Assembly (NCBI GenBank): GCA_016716365.1
Contig: JADJWM010000017.1
Span: 806,001-870,000, forward strand
Reading direction: 5' to 3'
Origin: Chloracidobacterium sp.
GTDB lineage: Bacteria; Acidobacteriota; Blastocatellia; Pyrinomonadales; Pyrinomonadaceae
Length of the DNA: 64,000 nucleotides
A model generated the notes under the pieces. The model did not search any database, was not told where the DNA came from, and saw only the letters and a list, made by a program, of their open reading frames with translations. Below are positions 24,024-33,615 of this stretch, in pieces. Numbering within the stretch: position 1 is the first letter of the stretch; each line of letters opens with the position of its first letter. Position numbers and translations under genes: made by a program.

Positions 24024-26162
24024 CTATTTTGGGCTGTCGATCTCATACTCCGGCTTTGGAACGCCCATCATCCATTTATCGAACCAGCCGACGATGTGCT
24101 GGAGGCGTTCGATGCGGTGCCAGGGGTTGCCGGAGCGGGAGAGGTCGTGGCTGGCGTTGGGGAAGCGGACCATGACGGTCGGAACCTTGCGGTATTTCAG
24201 GGCCCGAAAGAGTTCTTCGCCTCCGGCGTATGGAGGCGTGCGGTGGTCAGCCTCGCCGAGTATAAACATCATCGGGGTCTTGATCTTCGCCACGTGCGTG
24301 ATAGCGGAGCGTTCGCGGAAGCCCTCGACGTCCTCAAACGGAGCGCCTTTGAACCACGACGGCTGGAATTGGGCGAAGTCCGCCGTGTACCACCAGCTCG
24401 CCCAGTTCGAAATGTCACGCTGCGAGACGGCCGCGGCAAAGCGGTCCGTTTGGGTGACGGCGTAATTCGTCAGCACACCGCCGCCCGACCCACCCGTGAT
24501 CCCGAGCTTTGTCGTGTCGATATAGCCCCGTTTGATGACCTCATCGACCGCGAGCATCAGGTCTTTGTGGTCGTCGCCGGGATAGGCGTGCTGGATGATG
24601 TTTCCAAAGTCCTGGCCGTAGCTGGTCGAGCCGCGCGGGTTCGGATAGACGACGACGTAGCCTTTTGCCGCCATCCACTGGAACTCGTGGTCGAAGATGT
24701 AGCCGTAGGCTGCGTGCGGGCCGCCGTGGATATTGAGGATCAGCGGATACTTCTTGTTCGGATCGAAATCGGGCGGTTTCTGCACCCACGTCTGGACGCG
24801 TTTTCCGTCAAAGCTCGTGAACCAGACATCGTCCGGCTCGGTGAGTTTTATCTTCGCATAAAGGGCATCATTGAATTTCGTCAGCTGCCGTGCATTCGAA
24901 CCGTTCGCGTCGGCGACAAATAGGTCGCCGATCCGCGTCGGCGTCGAGCGCGTGTAGATGAGTTTTCCGCGGTCGTCGGTCGACCGGTAAAGCATGATGG
25001 CGTGGTCGCCGCGAGTGACCTCAGAGAGGCGTCCGCTGCCGGCATCGACAGATGCGAGATTTAGCCGTCCTTCCTTCGCAAAGCCGACGGTAATGCTCCT
25101 TCCGTCGGCGCTCCAGATCGGGGCGTTTCCGCCTCCGGCACGCGGCGGTGCCTGATCGCCGGTCAGGCCGGAGCCAATGTCGAAATCAAAGGCGGTAGTA
25201 AGATTCCTTGGCCGGGCGTTGGGCGAAAGGTCCATCACCCAAAGGTCCGGCTGGGTGTAGGACTTCACCGGCGTGTGCGGCTGCGATGCGACGAAAGCGA
25301 CCCGGCCGCCATCGGGGCTGAGGGCCATCGCGCCGACGCCCATATCGACCTTTGACAGCAGGCTCGGGGCCCCGCCGGCAGGGGCGACCGAGAAGATCTC
25401 GGTCTGCGGTATGGCGTCGTAATAGGGTTCCGGGCTGCGGTTCGTCGTGTAATACATCCGCGAACCGTCCTTCGCCCAAACTATGTTGCCCTCGCTGAAC
25501 GGGCCGCTGGTGAGCTGTTTCGGTGCCGGTTTCTCGCCGACGGAAGACGGGGCGGCGACGACCCAAATATGAGACGGCCGCGTCGGGTCGAGGTATCCGC
25601 CGCCGTCCGAACGATAGACCGCCCGCGTAATTACACGGACGTCGGATTCACGTTCACCGGGCGTCGCCGGTTTGCCCTGTTTGGCGATGTCCTCCGGTTT
25701 TGCGTTGCTCGTGAACGCGATCCACTTACCGTCCGGCGACCAGACAGCACTGCTCGTTCCACGCGGCATACTGGTCAAGGGAAACGCTTCACCGCCGAAC
25801 ATCGGCAGGATGTAGATCTGCGATGCACTCGCCGGCCCGGGTGTCTCTCCAGATCGAACGAACGAAAGGTACCGGCCGTCAGGCGACCAACGCGGGCCGA
25901 AGTCGCGGTTTCCGCTCGTGATCCGCACCGGCTCCTTATCACCGCTTGCCGCAACCAGCCAGACCGAGGTGTCGTAATTGGTCTTGGCCGAATTCACGGT
26001 CACACGTACAAATGCGACCTGGCTTCCGTCAGGCGAGATCTGCGGATCACCGACCCAGACGAAATCGAAGAGGTCTTTTTCGGTGATGTTTCGGGTCTGG
26101 GCCCCGAGGACGGAAACGAAGAGGAGGACAATGGCAAAGAGGCGCAATGGTGTTCTTTTCAT
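24024..26162 (-). CDS. secreted S9-family prolyl oligopeptidase-type peptidase
   Basis: 712 residues. A signal peptide covers about 1-20. A beta-propeller of repeated WSPDGRYLSF / SPDGGRVAFV units (about 30-430) precedes an alpha/beta-hydrolase domain. Catalytic residues are the Ser of GGSGGG, the Asp of LGEADHRTPP and the His of FPNASHDLSRSG. These match acylaminoacyl- or dipeptidyl-peptidase relatives, exported and acting on small peptides. It follows the SCO1-like gene by 73 bases and may share a transcript. Confidence 0.92.
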   Translation of the reverse strand: MKRTPLRLFAIVLLFVSVLGAQTRNITEKDLFDFVWVGDPQISPDGSQVAFVRVTVNSAKTNYDTSVWLVAASGDKEPVRITSGNRDFGPRWSPDGRYLSFVRSGETPGPASASQIYILPMFGGEAFPLTSMPRGTSSAVWSPDGKWIAFTSNAKPEDIAKQGKPATPGERESDVRVITRAVYRSDGGGYLDPTRPSHIWVVAAPSSVGEKPAPKQLTSGPFSEGNIVWAKDGSRMYYTTNRSPEPYYDAIPQTEIFSVAPAGGAPSLLSKVDMGVGAMALSPDGGRVAFVASQPHTPVKSYTQPDLWVMDLSPNARPRNLTTAFDFDIGSGLTGDQAPPRAGGGNAPIWSADGRSITVGFAKEGRLNLASVDAGSGRLSEVTRGDHAIMLYRSTDDRGKLIYTRSTPTRIGDLFVADANGSNARQLTKFNDALYAKIKLTEPDDVWFTSFDGKRVQTWVQKPPDFDPNKKYPLILNIHGGPHAAYGYIFDHEFQWMAAKGYVVVYPNPRGSTSYGQDFGNIIQHAYPGDDHKDLMLAVDEVIKRGYIDTTKLGITGGSGGGVLTNYAVTQTDRFAAAVSQRDISNWASWWYTADFAQFQPSWFKGAPFEDVEGFRERSAITHVAKIKTPMMFILGEADHRTPPYAGGEELFRALKYRKVPTVMVRFPNASHDLSRSGNPWHRIERLQHIVGWFDKWMMGVPKPEYEIDSPK

Positions 26163-26235
26163 GGCTTGCTCCGGTGAGTAGGTCAGACGAAATTCGACGG
26201 CTTCGGCCGCCGGTCATTTTACGAATGGGGCAATT

Positions 26236-27132
26236 CTAAATCGCTTCGTTCAATTCGGCAAGAACCTCGTCGGGGGTCCAGTCGCTGCCGGTGAAGATCT
26301 TCCTGACCTTACCGTCGGGCGAGACGACGACCGTGACGAGGGAATGGTTGAACTGGGTCTTGTCCGTGGCGTCAACTTCATAGCGAAGGCCGAAGAAGTC
26401 GGCGATCTCGCGGATGTCCTTGTCCGGGCCGACAGCCAGACGCCAAACGGTGAAATCGTCCTTCGCATCCTTGCCCAGATACCCGAGGCCGTACTGTTTG
26501 AGCTTTTCCGGAGTGTCGCGTTCAGGGTCGAACGAGATGGAGAGCAGCCTGATCTTTTGTTTTTTCTCGGGGTCTGCGGCGATGCGGTTCGCCATGTCGC
26601 TGAAATGCTTCGACATCTTGATGCAAAACTCGGGCAGCGGGCATTCGCGGTAAATGAAGGTGATCGCCAACGCCTTGCCACGATAGTCTTTTAGCGAGAA
26701 CCGCTTGCCGTCCTGATCAGTGAGCTTAAAGTCGGGGACTTCCTGGCCGACTTGGGCGACCTTCTCGTTGACGGGCACCGGAGACTGGCCCGGCTGAGGA
26801 AGAGCGACAATGCCGACCTTTTCAAGCCAGTACGGCTCATCCGCAGTCTCGTCAACAACCAGTTCAGCGTGAACCTGGGCTCCCGGGGCGAGATTTTCCC
26901 ACACCCAATCTTCATGGATCGGGAATTTCATCGTCATACGCGGCATAAAGCCAGGGATCTCTTCATGATCGAGTTCGACCTTTTTCTTGGCCTTATCGAT
27001 CGAAACGACGGTTCCCTTGATGGGGTATCGTTTGGCCTGTCCGGCGGGTTTGTTTGCGGCAGGCTGTGAGCAGGCCGATGACAGGAATGCTGCGGCAAGG
27101 AGCAACGGAATGAGAATACGGATACTTCGCAT
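26236..27132 (-). CDS. SCO1/SenC-type lipoprotein with fused copper-binding domain
   Basis: 298 residues. A lipobox ending LSSAC21 makes it a lipoprotein. Residues about 36-115 resemble the PF11604 copper-binding (CusF-like) fold (KGTVVSIDKAKKKVELDHEEIPGFMPRMTMKF), with M/H/F residues. A thioredoxin-like SCO domain follows (VPDFKLTDQDGKRFSL). The copper cysteines are in ECPLPEFC, giving C-x5-C instead of the common C-x3-C. The conserved third ligand is His in FNHSLVTVV. SCO proteins carry copper to cytochrome c oxidase CuA; no oxidase gene is in this window. Confidence 0.88.
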   Translation of the reverse strand: MRSIRILIPLLLAAAFLSSACSQPAANKPAGQAKRYPIKGTVVSIDKAKKKVELDHEEIPGFMPRMTMKFPIHEDWVWENLAPGAQVHAELVVDETADEPYWLEKVGIVALPQPGQSPVPVNEKVAQVGQEVPDFKLTDQDGKRFSLKDYRGKALAITFIYRECPLPEFCIKMSKHFSDMANRIAADPEKKQKIRLLSISFDPERDTPEKLKQYGLGYLGKDAKDDFTVWRLAVGPDKDIREIADFFGLRYEVDATDKTQFNHSLVTVVVSPDGKVRKIFTGSDWTPDEVLAELNEAI

Positions 27133-27183
27133 AAATAAATCTGACCGAGGCCAAAACGTCCCGGGACCCGAAGCGGCATGCGT

Positions 27184-29613
27184 TCACGGCAAGGGCTTCA
27201 ATTCCGGGTCGTAACGCATCCTGTAAATGCGGTATGCGGCCATCACCTTATAAACATAATCTTTGGATTGGGCGTAGGCAATCTCAGGAACGAACCGGTC
27301 AGCCGCATCGCTTTTCGAACGCTTTTCCCACCTATTCATATTCTCCTCGCCGCCGTTGTAGCTTGCCGCCACGGCTTCCGGCTGCTTTGGGAACAGCGTG
27401 AAGAGGGACGCGGCGTATTCCGAAGCGAATAGGATCGACGTCGCCGGATCGTACAATTGACCGATCTCAAGATCGGCGATCCCAAGGGCCGAAGCCGTCT
27501 TGCGCGCGGTCGGCAGCGTGAACTGCATCAAACCGCGAGCCGCGGCGTCTGAGCGGGCAGCCGGGTCGAACCGCGATTCCTGCCGTGCAAGCGAAAGGAG
27601 GAAACGCGGATCAACACCCCGCGGACGCGTGTAACGCTCGAAAAGATCGTGATGAACGGCAGGGTATAGAAGTGCCATCTGGTCCGGTCCGATCAGCTCG
27701 ATCTGATAGTCCGCCGGCACCGGGCGCCATGCAGGCTCAGCAAAGGCGATGGCCTTCTGGGCCCGGCCGCCGCGGGCATTCACGTCCGCGATCGTGTAGG
27801 GGAGATCGTTCGCACTCTTCCGCTTCGCGGCATCGGATGCTTCGAGTTCCGGTGCGGCTTCGTCGAATAGTCCGAGGAAAAAAAGCTTTTCGGCGATGGT
27901 CTTGCCGGGCCGGGCGACGCTCCCGTCCTTTGACGAACTTCGCGGAGCACCCGCCGCAGGTTCGGCCATCTTGAATGCCGGGACGTTTTTGTAAGCAGGG
28001 AGGTTCGAATATGCCCGTTTCAGAACTTCAAGAAGCCGCGAACGCTCTGCCGGATCGGCCGTGATCCGCAGCGCGTCTTGTGCGCGGCGTCGGTTTGCCT
28101 CGTGTGCGTTCGGCTCGAAAGGCGGAGCGGTCAGCGAGTTGAGCTTTGCTGCGAGCACCGGCCGCGCGTCCTCGTCCCCGGCAAGAGCCCGCAGCCGTTC
28201 CGTCGCGCGTCCTCCGTAATATTCGTTTCGCCCATCGGGGATAGCGAGATAGGCGTCGACAGCCTCGGCAAATGACCGCTTCTGCTCTAGTATGAAGGCC
28301 CGAAGAAAAAGGACCTCTTCTCTCGTCGTCCCGCCCGGAACCCTCGCCCCGCCGAGGTCGGCCATTTGGAGCAGACGATCGATCGCCAACAACGCATCGT
28401 CCCAATTGTTCCGGGCAATGTGGATGCGGGCAGCGGCAAATACACCTTGCGCGTCGGTGATCTTACCCGAATATTTCTCGCTGATAGTCGCCGTCCATTT
28501 AAGTGCCTCGGTCTCTTCGCCGGCATCTCGAAGGACGTCGATAATGTTCAGATATGCCCGGTCGACATCCGGCTCCGACGGAAACCGGGCGATATAGTCC
28601 TGATAGCGGCGTACGGATTCGCGGTGCTTTCCGACCCGCGAGTAGGCGGAGGCTCCGTGAAGCAGGGCCTTCCTGGCCGCGGGATCGTCCGGATATTGCT
28701 CAAGGATCCGCTCATATGTCCGGATGGCCCCCGGGAAATCCGATTCTTGTGCCTGACAACGTCCGATCTGAAAGAGGGCTTCGGGCACAAGCGGGCTCGC
28801 CGGATGTTCGGTCACGACCGCGTTGTAATGGGAACGGGCCGCGGGCAGGTCGCGGTCAAAGAGGTAAACGGCGGCACGCGAAAAATGCTCGTCGGCAGAC
28901 AAAGAAGGGACTTTTCGCACGGGGTCGCCTGCAAGATCGAGACGATCGAGGTCGCGGACGGCGGCGATCATCGGGTCATCGGGACGGCCGGGAGAGGGCC
29001 AGGACCGGATCACTTCGACAAATATCGTCCGGGCCGATCCTCCATCGCCGAGACCCGTCCGAGCCCGGGCCGCAAAGATCCGGTTCTCACGATGGACCGG
29101 GTCGGGGTCGCCCGACGCCGGACTGTCCGGTGACGACGAGGGCCTAAGGGCATCAAGCACGATCGAGGCGCGCTCGAAATCGGCGGAATCCAGGAAACTT
29201 CGAGCCATGCGGACGCGGGCGGCCTCGGCCACGAGCGACTGGGGTTCGGTCGCGGCAAGTTCGCGAAGATAGAGCCGTTCGGCAAAGTGGTTTCCCATCG
29301 CCCGGGCCGCCGAAGCAGAATGAAAAAGCGCGTATGCCCGAAGGTCCGTGCCGCGTGCCGCCACCGCGGTGTAGCGGGCGAGGGCAGCACCGGGATCGCC
29401 CCGTTTTTCGTAGAGCCGGCCGAGAAGATAATCGAGGTCCAGATCCCGGAAAAGTTCGGGCTCGGCCGTTTCGATCCTGGATAGGCCTTCGATCGCCTCG
29501 TCATACCGCCTTTCGGCGGCCGCGTTCCGGATCCCTTCGAATTCGGCCTGCGAAAGCGCGGATCCGGTACTCGCGAAAATTGCTATGACGATCAGGATGG
29601 CTGCCGGCCTCAT
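27184..29613 (-). CDS. large Slt-type soluble lytic transglycosylase
   Basis: 809 residues with a signal peptide (MRPAAILIVIAIFASTGSALS). Long alpha-helical TPR-like superhelix follows (about 25-660), with repeats such as YRFPSEP-type linkers and EALFQIGRC. The C-terminal catalytic SLT domain is at about 660-790, with SLARQESRFDP carrying the catalytic Glu, AARGLMQFTLPTAR and VAASYNGGEENMNRW. It cuts peptidoglycan to 1,6-anhydro products in the periplasm. The ring-like helical part resembles E. coli Slt70 but is longer. It is transcribed on the minus strand, divergent from folD, with the SCO1-type gene 51 bases downstream. Confidence 0.9.
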   Translation of the reverse strand: MRPAAILIVIAIFASTGSALSQAEFEGIRNAAAERRYDEAIEGLSRIETAEPELFRDLDLDYLLGRLYEKRGDPGAALARYTAVAARGTDLRAYALFHSASAARAMGNHFAERLYLRELAATEPQSLVAEAARVRMARSFLDSADFERASIVLDALRPSSSPDSPASGDPDPVHRENRIFAARARTGLGDGGSARTIFVEVIRSWPSPGRPDDPMIAAVRDLDRLDLAGDPVRKVPSLSADEHFSRAAVYLFDRDLPAARSHYNAVVTEHPASPLVPEALFQIGRCQAQESDFPGAIRTYERILEQYPDDPAARKALLHGASAYSRVGKHRESVRRYQDYIARFPSEPDVDRAYLNIIDVLRDAGEETEALKWTATISEKYSGKITDAQGVFAAARIHIARNNWDDALLAIDRLLQMADLGGARVPGGTTREEVLFLRAFILEQKRSFAEAVDAYLAIPDGRNEYYGGRATERLRALAGDEDARPVLAAKLNSLTAPPFEPNAHEANRRRAQDALRITADPAERSRLLEVLKRAYSNLPAYKNVPAFKMAEPAAGAPRSSSKDGSVARPGKTIAEKLFFLGLFDEAAPELEASDAAKRKSANDLPYTIADVNARGGRAQKAIAFAEPAWRPVPADYQIELIGPDQMALLYPAVHHDLFERYTRPRGVDPRFLLSLARQESRFDPAARSDAAARGLMQFTLPTARKTASALGIADLEIGQLYDPATSILFASEYAASLFTLFPKQPEAVAASYNGGEENMNRWEKRSKSDAADRFVPEIAYAQSKDYVYKVMAAYRIYRMRYDPELKPLP

Positions 29614-29688
29614 ACAATAAATTCTATGTGTTTACGGCCGGAATCAGAAAGGCGGCATCCCTTGACGCTCTGAGCGAGCGGGCGGGAA

Positions 29689-29718
29689 CTGACAACCGTC
29701 GGCCGTTTCCTGTAGAAT
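29689..29718 (+). promoter_or_regulatory. predicted promoter of folD
   Basis: CTGACA (29689-29694), 18-base spacer, TAGAAT (29713-29718), 16 bases before the ATG at 29735. The leader is therefore only about 10 bases and no Shine-Dalgarno is seen. Confidence 0.45.
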
Positions 29719-29734
29719 CGACCTTTCTGATCAA

Positions 29735-30667
29735 ATGAGTGCAAGGATCCTACAGGGCAAACCGCTCGCGGAATCGATCAAGGCCGAAGTTCGCGAAGAG
29801 GTCGAGCGGCTAAGCTTGACCGGGAATGTTGTACCCGGATTGACCGTTGTTCGTGTCGGCGAGGATCCTGCGTCTGCGGTCTATGTCGGCAGTAAGGTCA
29901 AGACCTCCGAGGAGCTTGGCATCCGGTCGGAGCACGCTCATTTCCCCGATCACACATCCGAAGAGGACCTGCTCGCTGTTGTTCGTAACCTGAACGAACG
30001 GGACGATGTTGATGGGATCCTTGTGCAGCTTCCGCTGCCGAAACACATCGACTCGGTCCGGCTGCTAGAGGCGATCGATCCGCAAAAGGACGTGGACGGT
30101 TTTCATCCGATCAACGTCGGGCGGCTCTCGCTCGGGCAGGACGCCCTGTTCCCGTGCACGCCGGCCGGAGTGATCGAAATTCTAAAACGGTCGGACATCC
30201 CCATCGCCGGCAAGCACGCGGTGATCGTCGGTCGGAGCAATATTGTCGGCAAGCCGATGGCGATGCTCCTGCTGAGGGAGAATGCGACGGTCACGATCTG
30301 TCATTCGCGCACGGCGGACCTTCCGACGGTCACCCGGCAGGGCGACATCCTTGTCGCGGCGATCGGCCGGGCGGGATTTATCCGGGGCGATCACATTCGC
30401 GAAGGAGCAACGGTGATCGACGTTGGCATCAATAATGTCTCAGACAAAGACCTTGCACCGGAGCTTTTTTCCCCGGACGATATTGAAAAAAGGCTCGCGG
30501 CGATCGAAAAACGCGGGTTTACTTTGGTTGGAGACGTAAATCCGAAGGAGGCCGTCGAACGTGCTGCCGCTTTTACGCCGGTGCCCGGCGGCGTCGGCCT
30601 ATTGACCGTCGCGATGCTGATGAAGAACACGGTTAAGGCCGCAAAGATGCGGCGAGGCATAAAATAA
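29735..30667 (+). CDS. folD: bifunctional methylenetetrahydrofolate dehydrogenase/cyclohydrolase
   Basis: FolD interconverts 5,10-methylene- and 10-formyl-THF with NADP. The 310 residues have the substrate block VYVGSKVKTSEELGI (with catalytic Lys), VQLPLPKHID, the PQKDVDGFHPINVGRL signature, and the dinucleotide-binding VIVGRSNIVGKPMAMLL. Length is about 20 residues above the typical 285, mostly at the C terminus. MazG-like and coaE follow with gaps of 5 and -1 bases, which suggests one operon. Confidence 0.95.
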   Translation: MSARILQGKPLAESIKAEVREEVERLSLTGNVVPGLTVVRVGEDPASAVYVGSKVKTSEELGIRSEHAHFPDHTSEEDLLAVVRNLNERDDVDGILVQLPLPKHIDSVRLLEAIDPQKDVDGFHPINVGRLSLGQDALFPCTPAGVIEILKRSDIPIAGKHAVIVGRSNIVGKPMAMLLLRENATVTICHSRTADLPTVTRQGDILVAAIGRAGFIRGDHIREGATVIDVGINNVSDKDLAPELFSPDDIEKRLAAIEKRGFTLVGDVNPKEAVERAAAFTPVPGGVGLLTVAMLMKNTVKAAKMRRGIK

Positions 30668-30672
30668 GCATT

Positions 30673-30975
30673 ATGAACTTTGATGAATACCAATCGGCGG
30701 CCGGAACAACGGCCCTTTATCCTCGGCGGATGAGCAACCTTGAATACCCGACGCTCGGGCTTGCGGGCGAAGCGGGCGAGGTCGCGAATATCGTAAAGAA
30801 GATACAACGCGACAACGACGGCATACTCACGGACGAGGTCCGCGATAAGCTCAGGGATGAGCTTGGCGATGTGCTCTGGTACATATCGGCGTGTGCCGAT
30901 GAACTGGGACTCACGCTGGACGAGATCGCTGCATACAACGTGAACAAACTGGCCAAACGGCACGGCCGTTCATAA
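30673..30975 (+). CDS. MazG-like nucleotide pyrophosphohydrolase
   Basis: 100 residues. The metal-binding pattern of all-alpha NTP pyrophosphatases is seen as LGLAGEAGEVANIVKK and LRDELGDVLWYISACADELG (ExxE plus ExxD). Such enzymes hydrolyse (d)NTPs or damaged nucleotides to monophosphates. It sits 5 bases after folD and its stop overlaps the coaE ATG by one base (30975). Confidence 0.88.
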   Translation: MNFDEYQSAAGTTALYPRRMSNLEYPTLGLAGEAGEVANIVKKIQRDNDGILTDEVRDKLRDELGDVLWYISACADELGLTLDEIAAYNVNKLAKRHGRS

Positions 30976-31580
30976 TGTTGAAGATCGGGCTCACCGGTTC
31001 GATCGCCGTCGGCAAGTCCTTTGTTTGTAAGGTCTTTCGCGAGAACGGCTGTCACGTTCTGGACGCCGACCAGACAGCCCGCGACGTGGTCCGTCGCGGC
31101 ACCGAAGGGCTCAGCCAGGTCGTCGAGGCGTTCGGAGATGCGATCCTGCTTCCGTCCGGCGAACTTGACCGGGCCAAGCTTGGTTCGATCGTTTTCGGCG
31201 ACGAGGCCAAGCGCAAGCTGCTGAATTCGATAATCCACCCGCTCGTTTTCGAGGCTCAGGACCGGTGGCTCAAAGATCGAGAAGCCCGCGACCCCGACGG
31301 CATTGCCATCGTTGACGCGGCCTTAATGATCGAATCGGGCGGGCATAAGAGGTTTGACCAATTGATTGTCGTTTGGTGCGAACCTGAGATACAATTGCGG
31401 CGTCTTATCGAAAGAGACCGTTTACCCGAGGCCGAAGCAGAAAAACGAATAAACTCCCAGATGGCCCAGTCCGAGAAGAAGAAGTTCGCGGACTTCCTGA
31501 TCAATACCTCCTTTGGCTTCGACGATACTCGCCGACAGGTGTTAGAGGTGCTAACCAAACTGAAAAGTTTGGTTGGATAA
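30975..31580 (+). CDS. coaE: dephospho-CoA kinase
   Basis: Last step of coenzyme A synthesis, 3'-phosphorylating dephospho-CoA. 201 residues with the P-loop GLTGSIAVGKSFV (residues 4-16), the HVLDADQTARDVV substrate region and the LID-like QLRRLIERDRLPEAEAEKRI segment. It overlaps the MazG-like gene by one base. Its 3' end overlaps the first possible start of the next gene, but the real start there is further on. Confidence 0.93.
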   Translation: MLKIGLTGSIAVGKSFVCKVFRENGCHVLDADQTARDVVRRGTEGLSQVVEAFGDAILLPSGELDRAKLGSIVFGDEAKRKLLNSIIHPLVFEAQDRWLKDREARDPDGIAIVDAALMIESGGHKRFDQLIVVWCEPEIQLRRLIERDRLPEAEAEKRINSQMAQSEKKKFADFLINTSFGFDDTRRQVLEVLTKLKSLVG

Positions 31581-31602
31581 GCATTTCTCTTACGCGAGCG
31601 AG

Positions 31603-33504
31603 ATGCGATCCATGACGTCAATGCCGAAAAGGAAAATGCAGGCCGTTTCGGGCCGAACTAATTCGGCTCGTTCAAGGTTCGTCCTAGCATTCATAGGCTA
31701 CGCCCTGTTGATATCCGCCTCATGCACGCAGATAAAAAAGCCGGTTACCGAACCCTTTTACGCCGAAACCAGCCCGCCGCCGAGACAGGAGTTTAGGTGG
31801 AGTAACGGGAAGCTGCCGCAGAGCCTGGATCCCGCGCTTGCGGCCGCTCCGCCGGAGACCGACCTTGTGCGGGCCTTATACGAAGGGCTGACCGAGGTCG
31901 ACCCGGTGACGCTCGAGGTCAAGCCGGGCGTGGCCGAGAGTTGGTCGCGATCGGAGGATTCGCGGGTGTGGACGTTCAAATTACGGTCGAACGCCCGTTG
32001 GAGCGACGGCCGGACCGTCACGGCCCATGATTTCGTCCGGGCCTGGGAGCGGCTGGTGAGGCTGGGTGAAAAGACGGCCCATCAAAACCTGCTTCTTAAT
32101 ATTGAAGGGGTTTCGAAGGCGATCACCGCGACCGCGGTTTCCAAAGAGGCTGTTACGACGACCGATCAGCCGAACCAATCGGCCAACACGTCGCCGCCGG
32201 CCCCGAAAGCAAAGGCGTCCCCGTCGAATTCGGCGGCCGTACCGCCTGAGCCGAAGGCCGATACCGATCATCCGGCAGCGGAAACAGGGCCCGTGAAGCC
32301 GCCCGTGAAAGCTGAAGATCTCGGATTTGCGGCCCTAGACGAAAATACATTCGTCATTCGGCTTGTCGTGCCGGACCCGGACCTGCCGCAATTGGTCGCG
32401 GGACCGATCTTTCGGCCTATCGCGGGCGACGGCGAGGAATTCGAGGGCGAGAAACTGAACCCGGGCTTGACGACCAACGGGCCGTTCAGGATCGACAAGA
32501 TCGACGAGGCCGGGATAAAGCTCGTGCGGTTTGAAGACCATTGGAATAAAGACGCGATTCGGCTGGAGAGCGTTCTGGTCGTTCCGATGGAGTCGCCGGA
32601 AGCGGCACTTGAAGCATATAAGGCCGGCGAACTGGATGCGATCACGAACATGGACCTCTCACCGCTGGTCCTTAAGATCCTTTCGCCCTTTGACGATTTT
32701 CGAAAAACGACGCATAGCGCACTGAACTTCTATGAGGTGAACACGTCTCGAGCCCCTTTTTCCGATCGCCGGGTTCGCGAGGCACTGTCGATATCGATCG
32801 AACGGGAACGGCTGACGGAAGGCGAGACCGACGGCCTGACCCGGCCGGCCCTCCAGTTCTTACCCTACCGCCGCGATGTGCGGACAAAATTGGCCCAGGA
32901 CAAAACAAAGGCGCAGGACCTGCTTCGCGAAGCAGGATTCCCTGACGGGAAGGGATTTCCGGTGATCCGGCTACTGATCAACCGGAACGATCTCCAACTT
33001 CGGATTGCCCGTTCGGTCGCGCGAATGTGGAAGCAAAACCTGAATCTCGAGACAGAAATAACCCTTAAGGACCTGGCCGATGTCGAGAAAACGCGGAAGG
33101 CCGGCGATTACGACCTGGTTCGGCGGGGTGTCGTCTATCCAACGTCGAATAACGCTGTGAACATGATGGCTTTGCTGGATATCCATCCGGACGCCGCCGC
33201 AGTGGCGCCGGTGCGGCCCGACCAACCCGTGTCCGTCCCTTCCCCGTTCCGATCGACAGAGCCGGCCAATTCCAATTCGGCCGAAAGACCGCCCGCCGAC
33301 CAGAAAGATTCTCCAATTATTGGGGATGGTGTTATATTAAGCGAAGACGAGGCTCTCTACGAATTGCGGGCAATCCCACTTTATTTCCCGACATCATACG
33401 CATTAATAAAGCCTTACGTCTCCGGTTTCGAGATGAACAGCCTTGATGTACTTTTGCTAAGTTCGGTCGCCATCGACAGCGATTGGAAGCCAAAAGGCGA
33501 ATGA
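31603..33504 (+). CDS. peptide ABC transporter substrate-binding lipoprotein (SBP family 5), first copy
   Basis: About 633 residues from the ATG at 31603; other in-frame starts lie at 31573 (TTG, overlapping coaE), 31612 and 31621, and the choice is uncertain. A lipobox ends LLISASC, so the protein is a lipoprotein. The SBP_bac_5 fold is clear: SLDPALAA, VRALYEGLTEVDP, WTFKLRSNARWSDG. A linker of about 60 residues rich in Ala, Pro, Ser and Thr (e.g. PPAPKAKASP, PPEPKADTDHP) interrupts the fold before AEDLGFAALDENTF. A second, similar copy follows at 33616. Likely binds oligopeptides. Confidence 0.85.
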   Translation: MRSMTSMPKRKMQAVSGRTNSARSRFVLAFIGYALLISASCTQIKKPVTEPFYAETSPPPRQEFRWSNGKLPQSLDPALAAAPPETDLVRALYEGLTEVDPVTLEVKPGVAESWSRSEDSRVWTFKLRSNARWSDGRTVTAHDFVRAWERLVRLGEKTAHQNLLLNIEGVSKAITATAVSKEAVTTTDQPNQSANTSPPAPKAKASPSNSAAVPPEPKADTDHPAAETGPVKPPVKAEDLGFAALDENTFVIRLVVPDPDLPQLVAGPIFRPIAGDGEEFEGEKLNPGLTTNGPFRIDKIDEAGIKLVRFEDHWNKDAIRLESVLVVPMESPEAALEAYKAGELDAITNMDLSPLVLKILSPFDDFRKTTHSALNFYEVNTSRAPFSDRRVREALSISIERERLTEGETDGLTRPALQFLPYRRDVRTKLAQDKTKAQDLLREAGFPDGKGFPVIRLLINRNDLQLRIARSVARMWKQNLNLETEITLKDLADVEKTRKAGDYDLVRRGVVYPTSNNAVNMMALLDIHPDAAAVAPVRPDQPVSVPSPFRSTEPANSNSAERPPADQKDSPIIGDGVILSEDEALYELRAIPLYFPTSYALIKPYVSGFEMNSLDVLLLSSVAIDSDWKPKGE

Positions 33505-33615
33505 GGCCGGGCCGCCTCCGAACCCCAAGGCGGCATCTCAATTGAACCGAGGCGTTCCGTGATCGGAACCAAACTTCACCGGCCATTGAGGCCTTGATCT
33601 GCACCAGACTCGACC

